Part shown: positions 49,899 through 58,999 of the stretch, in pieces
How positions within the stretch are numbered: the first letter of the stretch is position 1
How the letters are laid out: every line of letters begins with the position of its first letter
NCBI RefSeq assembly: GCF_036607905.1
Contig: NZ_CP144555.1
Coordinates: 3,348,001 to 3,412,000, forward strand
DNA from: Streptomyces sp. SCSIO 75703
GTDB taxonomy: Bacteria; Actinomycetota; Actinomycetes; Streptomycetales; Streptomycetaceae
DNA: 64,000 nucleotides
Direction: 5' to 3'
The notes under the pieces: model-generated
Database searches by the model: none
Told to the model about the DNA's origin: nothing
Seen by the model: only the letters and a program-made list of their open reading frames with translations
Program-made: the position numbers and the translations under genes

Positions 49899-51515
49899 AT
49901 GGCGGCCACTGGAACCGAGAAGCAGGGTGGCAAGGCGTTCTACGTCAGCACCCCCATCTACTACGTCAACGACGCTCCTCACCTGGGCCACGCCTACACG
50001 ACCGTCGCAGGGGACGTGCTCACGCGCTGGCATCGTCAGCGCGGCGAGAAGGTGTGGTACCTCACCGGCACGGACGAGCACGGTCAGAAGATCATGCGCA
50101 CCGCGGAGGCGAACGGCGTCAGCCCCCAGGAGTGGGCCGACAAGCTCGTCGACGAGGCGTGGAAACCCCTGTGGGACCACCTCGACATCGCCAACGACGA
50201 CTTCATCCGCACCACGCAGCAGCGGCACACCGACCGCGTCCGGGAGTTCGTGCAGGACCTGCACGACAAGGGCGAGATCTACAAGGGCGGCTACGAGGGC
50301 CCGTACTGCGTGGGCTGCGAGGAGTACAAGCTCCCCGGCGAGCTGCTCGACGGCGAGGGCGAGTACGCCGGTCAGAAGCTGTGCCCGATCCACAAGAAGC
50401 CGGTGGAGATCCTCGCCGAGGAGAACTACTTCTTCAAGCTGAGCGAGTACGGCGACAAGCTCCTCGCGCACTACGAGGCCAACCCGGGCTTCATCCAGCC
50501 CGAGTCCGCGCGCAACGAGGTCGTGAACTTCGTCCGTCAGGGCCTCCAGGACCTGTCGATCTCCCGCTCCACCTTCGACTGGGGCATCCCGATCCCCTGG
50601 GACGACAAGCACGTCATCTACGTGTGGGTCGACGCGCTGCTGAACTACGCCACGGCGGTCGGCTACAACGAGAACCAGGAGAAGTTCGAGGCCACCTTCC
50701 CGGCCGACGTGCACCTGGTCGGCAAGGACATCCTCCGCTTCCACGCCGTGATCTGGCCGGCGATGCTGATGGCGCAGGGCCTGCCGCTGCCGGGGAAGAT
50801 CGCCGCCAACGGCTGGCTGATGGTCGGCGGCGAGAAGATGTCGAAGTCGAACCTGACCGGCATCAAGCCGCAGGACCTGACCTCGCACTTCGGTGTGGAC
50901 GCCTACCGCTGGTACTTCCTGCGGGCCATCGCCTTCGGGCAGGACGGCTCGTTCTCCTGGGAGGACTTCTCCGCCCGCTACACCAGCGAGCTGGCCAACG
51001 ACTACGGCAACCTCGCCTCGCGGGTGGCCGCCATGGTCGGCAAGTACTTCGACGGTGCCCTGCCGCAGGCCACGGCGGACGGCGAGGCCGAGCGGGCGAT
51101 CCACGAGGCGCTGGCCCTGGCCGTCGCCGAGTCCGACCGGAAGATCGGCGAGGAGCTGGACTTCCAGGGCGGCATCCTGGCGATCTTCGACTTCGTCAAG
51201 CGGGTCAACGGCTACATCACCGAGCAGGAGCCCTGGAAGGTCGCCAAGGACACCTCCGAGGAGGGCCGCGCCCGCCTGGCGACGATCCTCTACACGGCCG
51301 CCGAGTCCCTGCGCGCGGTCGCCGTGCTGCTGAACCCGGTCATGCCGGAGAGCAGCGCCAAGCTGTGGGAGTCCCTGGGCGCCGAGGCGTCCCTCGGGGC
51401 GCTCGCGGACCAGAAGGTCGGCGAGGCCGCCGACTGGGGCCGGCTGCCGGCCGGGTCCACGGTCACCAAGGGCGCCGTGCTGTTCCCGCGTCTCGAGGAG
51501 AAGCCGAACGCGTAA
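49899..51515 (+). CDS. metG: Methionine-tRNA ligase
   Basis: The 538-residue class I aminoacyl-tRNA synthetase attaches methionine to tRNA-Met. The HIGH-like motif is H28-L-G-H31 (YYVNDAPHLGHAYTTVAGDV), the KMSKS motif is K313-M-S-K-S317, and LTGTDEHGQKI lies between them. A zinc-knuckle region has CVGC and a following CPIH. The anticodon-binding helical domain follows (FDFVKRVNGYITEQEPWKVA); no C-terminal tRNA-binding OB domain is present, as in other short actinobacterial forms. Essential core gene. Confidence 0.98.
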   Translation: MAATGTEKQGGKAFYVSTPIYYVNDAPHLGHAYTTVAGDVLTRWHRQRGEKVWYLTGTDEHGQKIMRTAEANGVSPQEWADKLVDEAWKPLWDHLDIANDDFIRTTQQRHTDRVREFVQDLHDKGEIYKGGYEGPYCVGCEEYKLPGELLDGEGEYAGQKLCPIHKKPVEILAEENYFFKLSEYGDKLLAHYEANPGFIQPESARNEVVNFVRQGLQDLSISRSTFDWGIPIPWDDKHVIYVWVDALLNYATAVGYNENQEKFEATFPADVHLVGKDILRFHAVIWPAMLMAQGLPLPGKIAANGWLMVGGEKMSKSNLTGIKPQDLTSHFGVDAYRWYFLRAIAFGQDGSFSWEDFSARYTSELANDYGNLASRVAAMVGKYFDGALPQATADGEAERAIHEALALAVAESDRKIGEELDFQGGILAIFDFVKRVNGYITEQEPWKVAKDTSEEGRARLATILYTAAESLRAVAVLLNPVMPESSAKLWESLGAEASLGALADQKVGEAADWGRLPAGSTVTKGAVLFPRLEEKPNA

Positions 51516-51530
51516 CGGCTCTGCCGCGAC

Positions 51531-51568
51531 CGGGGACCGGGCGGGGGGTTTCCCCCTCCCGGTCCCCG
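51531..51568 (+). terminator. Terminator of metG
   Basis: Arms CGGGGACCGGG / CCCGGTCCCCG enclose a 16-nt G/C-rich loop and are followed by TGTTCTT, 15 bp past the metG stop. Confidence 0.8.
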
Positions 51569-51632
51569 TGTTCTTGCGAGGATCGCGGTACGGCGGCCGG
51601 CCGGCCGCCGTACCGCACCGGGGGAGTCACCC

Positions 51633-51998
51633 ATGGCACTGTTCGGCAACGCGCACAGCATCGACCCGGCCCAGGCGCAGCAGGAGTACGCCCGGCTGCT
51701 GGGCCACGGCGAGCAGGTGCGGACCGCCTACCTGCTGATCCGCGACACCATCCTCTTCACCGACCGGCGGCTGCTGCTGATCGACAAGCAGGGCATCACG
51801 GGGCGGAAGACGGAGTACCACTCGATCCCGTACCGGAGCATCACGCACTTCTCGGTGGAGACGGCCGGGCACCTGGACCTGGACGCCGAGCTGAAGATCT
51901 GGATCTCCGGCACCGCGGAGCCGGTGGAGAAGACCTTCACCAAGGGCGTCGACATCTACGAGGTGCAGGCGATCCTCACCGAGTTCGTGGCCCGCTAG
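51633..51998 (+). CDS. PH-domain (bPH) protein
   Basis: The 121-residue soluble protein is a bacterial pleckstrin-homology domain: LLGHGEQVRTAYLLIRDTIL, FTDRRLLLIDKQGITGRKTE, IPYRSITHFSVETAGHLDLD, KIWISG and a final helix VDIYEVQAILTEF. These domains assemble into oligomeric rings and appear in stress-response proteins; the ligand is unknown. It is separated from metG by a terminator and ends before a strong convergent terminator facing aspS. Confidence 0.9.
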   Translation: MALFGNAHSIDPAQAQQEYARLLGHGEQVRTAYLLIRDTILFTDRRLLLIDKQGITGRKTEYHSIPYRSITHFSVETAGHLDLDAELKIWISGTAEPVEKTFTKGVDIYEVQAILTEFVAR

Positions 51999-52009
51999 GG
52001 TCGCCGACG

Positions 52010-52059
52010 CGACGGGCGGGGCCCGGCACCGGTGTACCGGTGCCGGGCCCCGCCCGTCG
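52010..52059. terminator. Strong bidirectional terminator between PH-domain gene and aspS
   Basis: A 24-bp perfect stem (CGACGGGCGGGGCCCGGCAC and continuing) with a GT centre lies between two convergent genes. Confidence 0.92.
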
Positions 52060-52080
52060 TCCGTCGTGGTCCGCCGTCCG

Positions 52081-53844
52081 TCACTTCGGCTGGGGCTTGC
52101 GCACCGTCAGGTGCAGCTCCCTCAGCCGGGCCTCGTCCAGCTCGCTCGGGGCGCCCATCATGAGGTCCTGGGCGTTGCCGTTGAGCGGGAAGGCGATCGT
52201 CTCGCGGATGTTGGGCTCGTCGGCGAGCAGCATGACGATGCGGTCGACGCCCGGGGCGATGCCGCCGTGCGGAGGGGCGCCGAAGCGGAGGGCGCGCAGC
52301 ATGCCCGCGAACTCGCGCTCGACGGTCTCCGCGTCGTACCCGGCGATCTCGAACGCCTTGAGCATGATCTCCGGCTCGTGGTTCCGGATCGCGCCGGAGG
52401 ACAGCTCGACGCCGTTGCAGACGATGTCGTACTGCCAGGCCAGGATGGACAGCGGGTCCTGGTTCTCCAGGGCCTCCAGACCGCCCTGGGGCATCGAGAA
52501 GGGGTTGTGGGAGAAGTCGATCCGGCCGGTCTCCTCGTCCTTCTCGTACATCGGGAAGTCGACGATCCAGCAGAAGCGGAAGACGTTCTCCTCGAAGTGG
52601 CCGGCCCGGCGGGCGGCCTCGACGCGCACCGCGCCCATGATCTTGGAGACCTCGTCGAACTCGCCGGCACCGAAGAAGACCGCGTGGCCGGCGGCGAGCG
52701 AGAGCCGCTTGGTCAGCTCGGCGACGTTCTCCTCGGTGAGGAACTTGGCGATCGGGCCGGTCAGCGAACCGTCCTCGCCGACACGGACCCAGGCCAGGCC
52801 CTTGGCGCCCTGCGAGACGGCGTAGTCGCCGAGCTGGTCGAAGAACTTGCGGGGCCGGTCGGAGACGTCCGGCACCGGCAGGGCCCGCACGTGCTTGCCG
52901 GCGAAGGCCTTGAAGGCGGAGCCCTCGAAGATGTCGGTGATGTCGACCAGTTCCAGGAGCGCGCGCAGGTCCGGCTTGTCGGAGCCGTACTTCAGCATCG
53001 CCTCGCGGAACGGGATGCGCGGGAAGGGCGAGGTGACCTCGCGCCCCTCGCCGAACTCGGTGAACAGCTCGGTCATGAGCTGCTCGACCGGGCGGAAGAT
53101 GTCCTCCTGCTCGACGAAGCTCATCTCGACGTCGAGCTGGTAGAACTCGCCCGGCGAACGGTCGGCGCGGGCGTCCTCGTCGCGGAAGCAGGGCGCGATC
53201 TGGAAGTAGCGGTCGAAGCCGGAGACCATCAGGAGCTGCTTGAACTGCTGGGGCGCCTGCGGCAGGGCGTAGAAGCGGCCCGCGTGCAGCCGGGAGGGCA
53301 CGACGAAGTCGCGGGCGCCCTCGGGGGAGGTGGCGGTGAGGATGGGCGTCGCCATCTCGTTGAAGCCGAGGGCCACCATCTTGTGGCGGATGGCCGAGAT
53401 GACCGCGGTGCGCAGCATGATGTTGCGGTGCATCCGCTCGCGACGCAGGTCGAGGAAGCGGTACTCCAGGCGCCGCTCCTCGTTGACCCCGTCATCGGTG
53501 TTGATGGTGAAGGGCAGCGGCTGGGCGGCGCCGAGCAGCTCGACCTCGCCCACCTCGACCTCGATCTCGCCGGTGGGCAGCTCGGGGTTGACGTTCTCGG
53601 CGCCGCGGGAGACGACCTTGCCGTCCACGCGGACGGTCGACTCCTTGGTCATCCGGTCCAGCGCCTCGTACGCCTCCGTACCCGGACGGGCGACGAGCTG
53701 CGTGATGCCGTAGTGATCGCGCAGATCGATGAAGAGGATGCCGCCCAGGTCTCGCCGATTGTGCAGCCAGCCACTCAGCCGGACGTCGGTGCCGACGTCA
53801 GAGGCGCGGAGCTCGCCGCAGGTGTGGGACCTGTACCGATGCAT
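52081..53844 (-). CDS. aspS: Aspartate-tRNA ligase
   Basis: The 587-residue class II aminoacyl-tRNA synthetase charges tRNA-Asp, and probably tRNA-Asn where AsnRS is absent. It has an N-terminal anticodon-binding OB fold ([20 protein letters not shown]), the catalytic core with motif 2 ([20 protein letters not shown]) and motif 3 ([13 protein letters not shown]), and a GAD insertion domain typical of bacterial AspRS. Its length matches actinobacterial AspS. A parS site lies 84 bp upstream of its ATG. Confidence 0.98.
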   Translation of the reverse strand: MHRYRSHTCGELRASDVGTDVRLSGWLHNRRDLGGILFIDLRDHYGITQLVARPGTEAYEALDRMTKESTVRVDGKVVSRGAENVNPELPTGEIEVEVGEVELLGAAQPLPFTINTDDGVNEERRLEYRFLDLRRERMHRNIMLRTAVISAIRHKMVALGFNEMATPILTATSPEGARDFVVPSRLHAGRFYALPQAPQQFKQLLMVSGFDRYFQIAPCFRDEDARADRSPGEFYQLDVEMSFVEQEDIFRPVEQLMTELFTEFGEGREVTSPFPRIPFREAMLKYGSDKPDLRALLELVDITDIFEGSAFKAFAGKHVRALPVPDVSDRPRKFFDQLGDYAVSQGAKGLAWVRVGEDGSLTGPIAKFLTEENVAELTKRLSLAAGHAVFFGAGEFDEVSKIMGAVRVEAARRAGHFEENVFRFCWIVDFPMYEKDEETGRIDFSHNPFSMPQGGLEALENQDPLSILAWQYDIVCNGVELSSGAIRNHEPEIMLKAFEIAGYDAETVEREFAGMLRALRFGAPPHGGIAPGVDRIVMLLADEPNIRETIAFPLNGNAQDLMMGAPSELDEARLRELHLTVRKPQPK

Positions 53845-53927
53845 CGTCGTTCATCCAGTCTTCGCGGATCGGGGTCTGGGGATCACGGTGCCTCACGGCG
53901 TCGCACGGCCCATGCGCTCACGGTCCG

Positions 53928-53943
53928 TGTTTCACGTGAAACA
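53928..53943. promoter_or_regulatory. parS centromere site (ParB binding)
   Basis: TGTTTCACGTGAAACA is a perfect 16-bp palindrome containing the consensus parS GTTTCACGTGAAAC. In Streptomyces many such sites surround oriC and nucleate the ParB complex used in sporulation-linked chromosome segregation. This copy lies in the aspS-SpoIIE intergenic region. Confidence 0.95.
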
Positions 53944-54038
53944 ACCCCAGCGTACCGGGGACTCATGGCCTGCTTCCTCCCACTTGTCGAGCGGGCGAGC
54001 GGTGGCAGCCCCCGATCACCTCTTCTTAAAGTGGGGCA

Positions 54039-56192
54039 ATGCGCACTGGTGAGCCCCTGCCCGAGGTGGGGGACGTCCTGGCGGCTCTCGCCACCGGCCT
54101 GTGGCAGTGGGACACCGCCACCGGAGAGGTCACGGTCGACGCGGAGGCCGCCCGGCTGCTCGGGCTGCCGGCCCGCGGCGTGCGGCTCACCGAGGTCCAG
54201 GTGCGGGCCCGGCTGCACCCCGAGGACTGGAACGAGATCACCGGTGTGGTCCGGCTCGCCGCCGTCGAGGGCACGCTCGCCGAGGTCCGGCTGCGGATCA
54301 TGGACGAACGGGATCACGTCGTCCGGATCGTGCGCAGCCGCTCCCGGCCCACCTTCGACCCCGTCCGCAAGGCGTACGAGCTGATCGGCACCCTCCAGGA
54401 GGTCGCCCAGCCGGAACCGGGCACCCCCGCCGGGCGCCGGGCGGTCACCGGCGACTGGCGCCGCTCGCGCGAGGCGTTCCTGCTGGACGCGGGACGGGCG
54501 CTGGCCGAGGCCCGGTCGACCCGGGAGGTGCTGCGGGTCGCGGCGGGACTGGCGATGCCGGGGTTCTCCCCGGAGGGGCTCGCGGTGTTCGGGGTGGAGG
54601 GCGACCGGCTGACCATCATCGGCCACCACGGACAGCAGGACGGCGACGAGGTCCCCTTCGCGAACATGCCGCTGGACACCGACTACCCGGCGGCCGAGGT
54701 GGTCCGCACCGGCCGCGCGGTCTACCTCTCCTCCCCCGAGGAGTACCGCACCCGCTACCCGCTCACCTGGCCGCTCGCCGAGCCCTTCGACCGCCGTTCC
54801 TGGGCCTTCCTGCCGCTGACGGTGGCGGGCCACACCATGGGCGCCTGGATGGCGGGCTTCACCTACCCGGTCGGCTTCACCCCGGACGAGCGCTCGGTGC
54901 TGACCACCGTCGCCCGGATGCTGGCACAGGCGCTGTCACGGGCCGGGGCGGCGGAGACGCAGCGGGAGCTGACGGACGGGCTCCAGCGGTCCATGCTCCC
55001 CGTGCTGGGCCCCGACATCCCCGGCGTGGACATCGCCGCCCGCTACGTGCCGACCGGCGGCGGGCTCCAGGTCGGCGGCGACTGGTACGACCTGATCCCG
55101 CTGCCCGGCGACCGTTTCGCCCTGGTCATCGGAGACGTCCAGGGCCATGACGTACGGGCCGCCGGGCTGATGGGCCAGTTGCGGATCGCGCTGCGCGCCT
55201 ACGCCGCCGAGGGCCACCGCCCGGACGCGGTGCTCACCCGCGCCTCCCGCTTCCTGTGCGGCATCAACGGCTCGGACGAGGACCCGGGCGACGTGCGCTT
55301 CGCCACCTGCCTCTACATCGAGGTCGACCCGCTCACCGGGACCGCGCACAGCGCCCGCGCCGGGCACCTGGACCCGGTGGTGCGGATGGCGGACGGGACG
55401 GCGCTGATCCGGGCCACGGCGGGCGGGCTGCCGCTCGGCATCGACCCGGACGCCGACTACCCGACCACGCGGCTCGCCCTGGAGCCCGGCGACACCCTGC
55501 TGCTCTGCACGGACGGGCTGGTCGAGACGGGCGGCCACGACCTGCAGAGCGGCTGGGTCCGGCTGCGGAACGTCCTGGAGCGGCACACCGGCGACCTGGA
55601 GGCGCTGGCCGACGCCCTGGTCGGGGTCGTGCACGGCCCGACCTCGTACTACACGACCGGGCCCCTCGTGGACCGGCGCGAGGACGACATCGCCCTGCTG
55701 CTCCTGTGCCGCCAGGACGTGGCGGCCGGGGCCGGCGGGGCCCCGGCGCGGCGGCCCCCGGTCCGGCGGACCATGCTGACGATCGCGCAGGCCGAGCCGG
55801 AGCGGATCGCCGCCGCCCGCGAACACCTGCGGGACCTGTTGTACGACTGGCCGGACGGCGAGCAGCGGGACGCGGCGGTGTTGCTGCTCTCCGAGATGCT
55901 GACCAACGTCCTGGTCCACACCGACGCCGACGCGCTGCTGGTCGCGGAGGTGACCGGGGAGCCCGGCGAGCGGCGCATCCACGTGGAGGTCAGCGACTCC
56001 GGCAAGGAGCTGCCGCACAAGCGGCGGCCGGGGGAGATGGCGTCGTCCGGGCGCGGACTGGTGCTGATCGAGATGCTCGCGGACGCCTGGGGCGTCGCCC
56101 CGCGCGGCACCGGCAAGAGCATCTGGTACGAGGTCTACGAGTCCGGTGCCCCGGCGGAGCCCGGGGACGTTCCCGGCGGCGGGGCCGCGTAG
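54039..56192 (+). CDS. PAS-GAF-SpoIIE phosphatase-HATPase regulator
   Basis: The 717-residue soluble protein combines a PAS domain (about 8-125; GLWQWDTATGEVTVDAEAAR), a GAF domain (about 150-302), a SpoIIE/PP2C phosphatase (about 330-555; GGGLQVGGDWYDLIPLPGDR, VIGDVQGHDVRAAGL, LLLCTDGLVETGG) and a C-terminal HATPase_c (about 580-700; LLLSEMLTNVLVHTDADALL) like RsbW-type anti-sigma kinases. It thus holds both halves of a partner switch, controlled by two sensor domains. Its last 58 bp overlap the end of the convergent AI-2E gene. Confidence 0.95.
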   Translation: MRTGEPLPEVGDVLAALATGLWQWDTATGEVTVDAEAARLLGLPARGVRLTEVQVRARLHPEDWNEITGVVRLAAVEGTLAEVRLRIMDERDHVVRIVRSRSRPTFDPVRKAYELIGTLQEVAQPEPGTPAGRRAVTGDWRRSREAFLLDAGRALAEARSTREVLRVAAGLAMPGFSPEGLAVFGVEGDRLTIIGHHGQQDGDEVPFANMPLDTDYPAAEVVRTGRAVYLSSPEEYRTRYPLTWPLAEPFDRRSWAFLPLTVAGHTMGAWMAGFTYPVGFTPDERSVLTTVARMLAQALSRAGAAETQRELTDGLQRSMLPVLGPDIPGVDIAARYVPTGGGLQVGGDWYDLIPLPGDRFALVIGDVQGHDVRAAGLMGQLRIALRAYAAEGHRPDAVLTRASRFLCGINGSDEDPGDVRFATCLYIEVDPLTGTAHSARAGHLDPVVRMADGTALIRATAGGLPLGIDPDADYPTTRLALEPGDTLLLCTDGLVETGGHDLQSGWVRLRNVLERHTGDLEALADALVGVVHGPTSYYTTGPLVDRREDDIALLLLCRQDVAAGAGGAPARRPPVRRTMLTIAQAEPERIAAAREHLRDLLYDWPDGEQRDAAVLLLSEMLTNVLVHTDADALLVAEVTGEPGERRIHVEVSDSGKELPHKRRPGEMASSGRGLVLIEMLADAWGVAPRGTGKSIWYEVYESGAPAEPGDVPGGGAA

Positions 56193-57217
56193 CGGTCCTG
56201 GAGTTCGTGCACGATGCCGAAGGCCGCCGCGGTGAGCGGCACGGCCAGGAGCATGCCGAGGATGCCGGCGACGGCGGCGCCCGCGGTCAGCGCGAGCAGC
56301 ACGACCGCGGGGTGCATCTGCACGGTGCGGCTCTGGATCACCGGCTGGAGCACGTGCCCCTCCAGCACCTGCACGGCGACCACCACCCCGAGCGCCCACA
56401 CGGCGATGACGAACCCCCGGTCGGCGAGGGCCACCAGCACGGAGACGGTGCCCGAGATGAAGGCGCCGAGGTAGGGGATGTAGGCGCCGACGAAGACCAG
56501 GGCGCCGAGGCCGAGCGCGCCGGGGACGCGCAGGACCAGCAGGCCGACGGTGATGCAGAAGGCGTCGATCAGGGCGATGAAGGTGGTGCCGCGCATGAAG
56601 CCCTCGACGGCGCCGTAGGCCCGCCGGGCCATGGCCTCGACCGTGTCGGCGCTGTGCGTCGGGGCCACCGCCCGCACAGCGCCGACGGCGCGGTCGGAGT
56701 CGCGCAGGAAGAAGAAGACGAGGAGCAGGGCGAGGACCGCGACGGCGGCGGTCTCGCCGACCACGCTCACCCCGCTGATCACCCCGGAGGCGGCGGTGCC
56801 GCCGAACTTGGCCAGCAGTTCGCGGGCGTTGGTGGCGAGGTCGTCCAGGGAGGTGCCGGCCGCCCCGAAGTGCTCGGCGATGCCGCGGGCGGCGTGCCGC
56901 AGCGAGGCGAGGATCTGGGCGCCGCTGTCGACGAGCGCGGTCACCACGACGTAGACGGCACCGCCGACCACGGCGACGACGGCGACGCAGGTCAGCCCGG
57001 CGGCGAGCGAACGCTGCACCCGGGCCCGTACGAGCCGTCGGTGCAGGGGCCGCAGCAGGGCGGTGCCGAGCAGGGCCAGCAGGACGGGCGTGACCGCGGT
57101 GCGCAGTTCGACACAGATCCGGATGGCGACCCAGCCGACGCCGCTGGCGAGCAGGAGGACCACGCACCAGGCGGCGAAGCGGCGTACCGGGTCGGGGAGG
57201 AGCTGCACAGCCTCCAC
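56135..57217 (-). CDS. AI-2E family transporter (YdiK/PerM-like)
   Basis: The 360-residue protein has seven to eight hydrophobic segments, a central extracytoplasmic helical region (LASLRHAARGIAEHFGAAGT) and the family-typical stretches LGALVFVGAYIPYLGAFISG and VLEGHVLQPVIQSRTVQMHP. Despite the name, family members include Na+/H+ antiporters and peptide exporters, so the substrate is open. Its 3' end overlaps the convergent SpoIIE-type gene by 58 bp. Confidence 0.93.
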   Translation of the reverse strand: MEAVQLLPDPVRRFAAWCVVLLLASGVGWVAIRICVELRTAVTPVLLALLGTALLRPLHRRLVRARVQRSLAAGLTCVAVVAVVGGAVYVVVTALVDSGAQILASLRHAARGIAEHFGAAGTSLDDLATNARELLAKFGGTAASGVISGVSVVGETAAVAVLALLLVFFFLRDSDRAVGAVRAVAPTHSADTVEAMARRAYGAVEGFMRGTTFIALIDAFCITVGLLVLRVPGALGLGALVFVGAYIPYLGAFISGTVSVLVALADRGFVIAVWALGVVVAVQVLEGHVLQPVIQSRTVQMHPAVVLLALTAGAAVAGILGMLLAVPLTAAAFGIVHELQDRYAAPPPGTSPGSAGAPDS

Positions 57218-57284
57218 CCGACCACGCGCCGGGCGGCCTGTCCTGTGCGGAAGGCCGCCCGGGTGACACGGCGTCAGCCGGGGA

Positions 57285-58262
57285 TCAGGCCCCCGGGCCC
57301 TCGCCGGACATGCCGTGGACGGCGGGGACCGAGCCCAGACGGCCCTTCTGGAAGTCCTCGAAGGCCTGCTGGAGTTCCTCGCGGGTGTTCATGACGAACG
57401 GGCCGTAGTGGGCCATCGGCTCCCGGATCGGCCGGCCGCCGAGCAGGACGACCTCCAGGTCGGGGGTGTGGGAGTCCTGCTTCTCGTCCGCGCGGACGGT
57501 CAGCGAGGAGCCCGCGCCGAAGACGGCGGTCTGGCCCAGGTGGACCGGGCGCCGCTCGGCACCGACACTGCCGCGGCCGGCCATGACGTAGGCGAGGCCG
57601 TTGAAGTCCTCGCGCCAGGGCAGGGTGATCTCGGCGCCCGGTGCCAGCGTCGCGTGGATCATGGTGATCGGCGTGTGGGTGATGCCGGGGCCCTCGTGGC
57701 CGTCCAGCGCGCCGGCGATGACGCGCAGCAGCGCGCCGCCGTCGGGGGAGGTGAGGAGCTGGACGCTGCCGCCGCGGATGTCCTGGTAGCGCGGCGCCAT
57801 CATCTTGTCCTTGGCCGGCAGGTTCACCCAGAGCTGGAGGCCGTGGAAGAGGCCGCCGGAGACGACCAGCTCCTCCGGCGGGGCCTCGATGTGGAGCAGG
57901 CCGCTGCCGGCGGTCATCCACTGGGTGTCGCCGTCGGTGATGGTCCCGCCGCCGCCGTGGCTGTCCTGGTGGTCGAAGGTGCCGTCGATGATGTAGGTGA
58001 CGGTCTCGAAGCCGCGGTGGGGGTGCCAGGGCGTGCCCTTGGGCTCCCCGGGCGCGTACTCCACCTCACCCATCTGGTCCATCATGATGAACGGGTCGAG
58101 ATGGCGGTAGTTGATCCCGGCGAACGCGCGGCGCACCGGGAAGCCCTCCCCCTCGAAACCGCCGGGCGCGGTCGTGACGGTGAGCACGGGGCGCGCCACG
58201 GCGTCGGCGGGCGCGGATACACGGGGCAGCGTCAACGGGTTCTCGACGGTCACTGCGGGCAT
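57285..58262 (-). CDS. Pirin-family protein
   Basis: The 325-residue bicupin protein has the pirin N-terminal domain with metal-binding pattern HPHRGFETVTYIIDG, HQDSHGGGGTITDGDTQWMT and GLLHIEAPPEE, and the pirin C-terminal domain (about 185-290; RYQDIRGGSVQLL, VRADEKQDSHTPDLEVVLLG). Some pirins have quercetin 2,3-dioxygenase activity, others act as redox or transcription cofactors. It is a single gene next to the SseB gene. Confidence 0.95.
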   Translation of the reverse strand: MPAVTVENPLTLPRVSAPADAVARPVLTVTTAPGGFEGEGFPVRRAFAGINYRHLDPFIMMDQMGEVEYAPGEPKGTPWHPHRGFETVTYIIDGTFDHQDSHGGGGTITDGDTQWMTAGSGLLHIEAPPEELVVSGGLFHGLQLWVNLPAKDKMMAPRYQDIRGGSVQLLTSPDGGALLRVIAGALDGHEGPGITHTPITMIHATLAPGAEITLPWREDFNGLAYVMAGRGSVGAERRPVHLGQTAVFGAGSSLTVRADEKQDSHTPDLEVVLLGGRPIREPMAHYGPFVMNTREELQQAFEDFQKGRLGSVPAVHGMSGEGPGA

Positions 58263-58329
58263 GTCGGTACCTCCTCGGGTACGACCACTTTAGTTGAGCG
58301 TTGAACTTCTTGCCACTCCCAACCGAGAA

Positions 58330-58355
58330 AGCCCGGAGGGTATTCCCTCCGGGCT
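58330..58355 (-). terminator. Terminator of SseB-family gene
   Basis: Perfect arms AGCCCGGAGGG / CCCTCCGGGCT with loop TATT lie 38 bp past the SseB-family stop. Confidence 0.85.
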
Positions 58356-58393
58356 CGCTTCGGCGCGACCACGTCAGCCGCGCGTCCGGCGCG

Positions 58394-58858
58394 TCATCCG
58401 TACATCCGGCGCATGGCGAAATCGACCATCTGTTCGACGGCCTTGGCGTCGAACACCATCCGGTGCTCGCCCTCCATGTCCAGCACGAAGCCGTACCCCG
58501 TCGGCAGCAGGTCGATCACCTCCGCGCCGGTGATCACGAAGTACTTGGACTCCTTGCCCGCGTAGCGGCGCAACTCCTTGAGCGAGGTGAACATGGGGAT
58601 CACCGGCTGCTGGGTGTTGTGCAGGGCGAGGAAGCCGGGGTTGTCGCCGCGTGGGCAGTAGACCTTCGAGGTGGCGAAGATCTGCTGGAAGTCCTCGGCG
58701 GCCATCTGCCCCGTCGTGAACGCGCGCACCGCGTCCGCGAGGGAGGGCGGGGACGGCTCGGGGTACAGCGGCGGCTGCTGCCCGTATCCGCCGGACATCG
58801 GCTGCTGCGGCGGGGCGTACTGCTGCTGAGGGCCCGCGGTCTGGTCGTAGCCGTACAT
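58394..58858 (-). CDS. SseB-family protein
   Basis: The 154-residue protein has a Gln/Tyr/Pro-rich disordered start (YGYDQTAGPQQQYAPPQQPM) and an SseB N-domain: LADAVRAFTTGQMAAEDFQQ, GFLALHNTQQPVIPMFTSLKEL and KYFVITGAEVIDLLPTGYGF. SseB proteins were first linked to serine/sulphur metabolism; their biochemical role is not established. ATG 58858 is the only good start. Confidence 0.9.
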   Translation of the reverse strand: MYGYDQTAGPQQQYAPPQQPMSGGYGQQPPLYPEPSPPSLADAVRAFTTGQMAAEDFQQIFATSKVYCPRGDNPGFLALHNTQQPVIPMFTSLKELRRYAGKESKYFVITGAEVIDLLPTGYGFVLDMEGEHRMVFDAKAVEQMVDFAMRRMYG

Positions 58859-58909
58859 GCGGCAAAGAGTAACGAGTCACAGATGGACCGCTTGGGGTTG
58901 CTTCTTATT

Positions 58910-58923
58910 ACCGACGGGTAGCA
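58910..58923. promoter_or_regulatory. TACC-GACG-GGTA inverted repeat upstream of acyl-CoA dehydrogenase
   Basis: TTACCGACGGGTAG lies 77 bp upstream of the ATG in the promoter of the FadE-like gene, preceded by the A+T-rich TTCTTAT. It may bind a TetR-type fatty-acid regulator; assignment by position only. Confidence 0.4.
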
Positions 58924-58999
58924 TCATCGGAACACCAATCGGAACGTGTACGGACGCGAGGAGACAGCGCCTCGCCGATCTCTCAACGGAGCCATCGCC

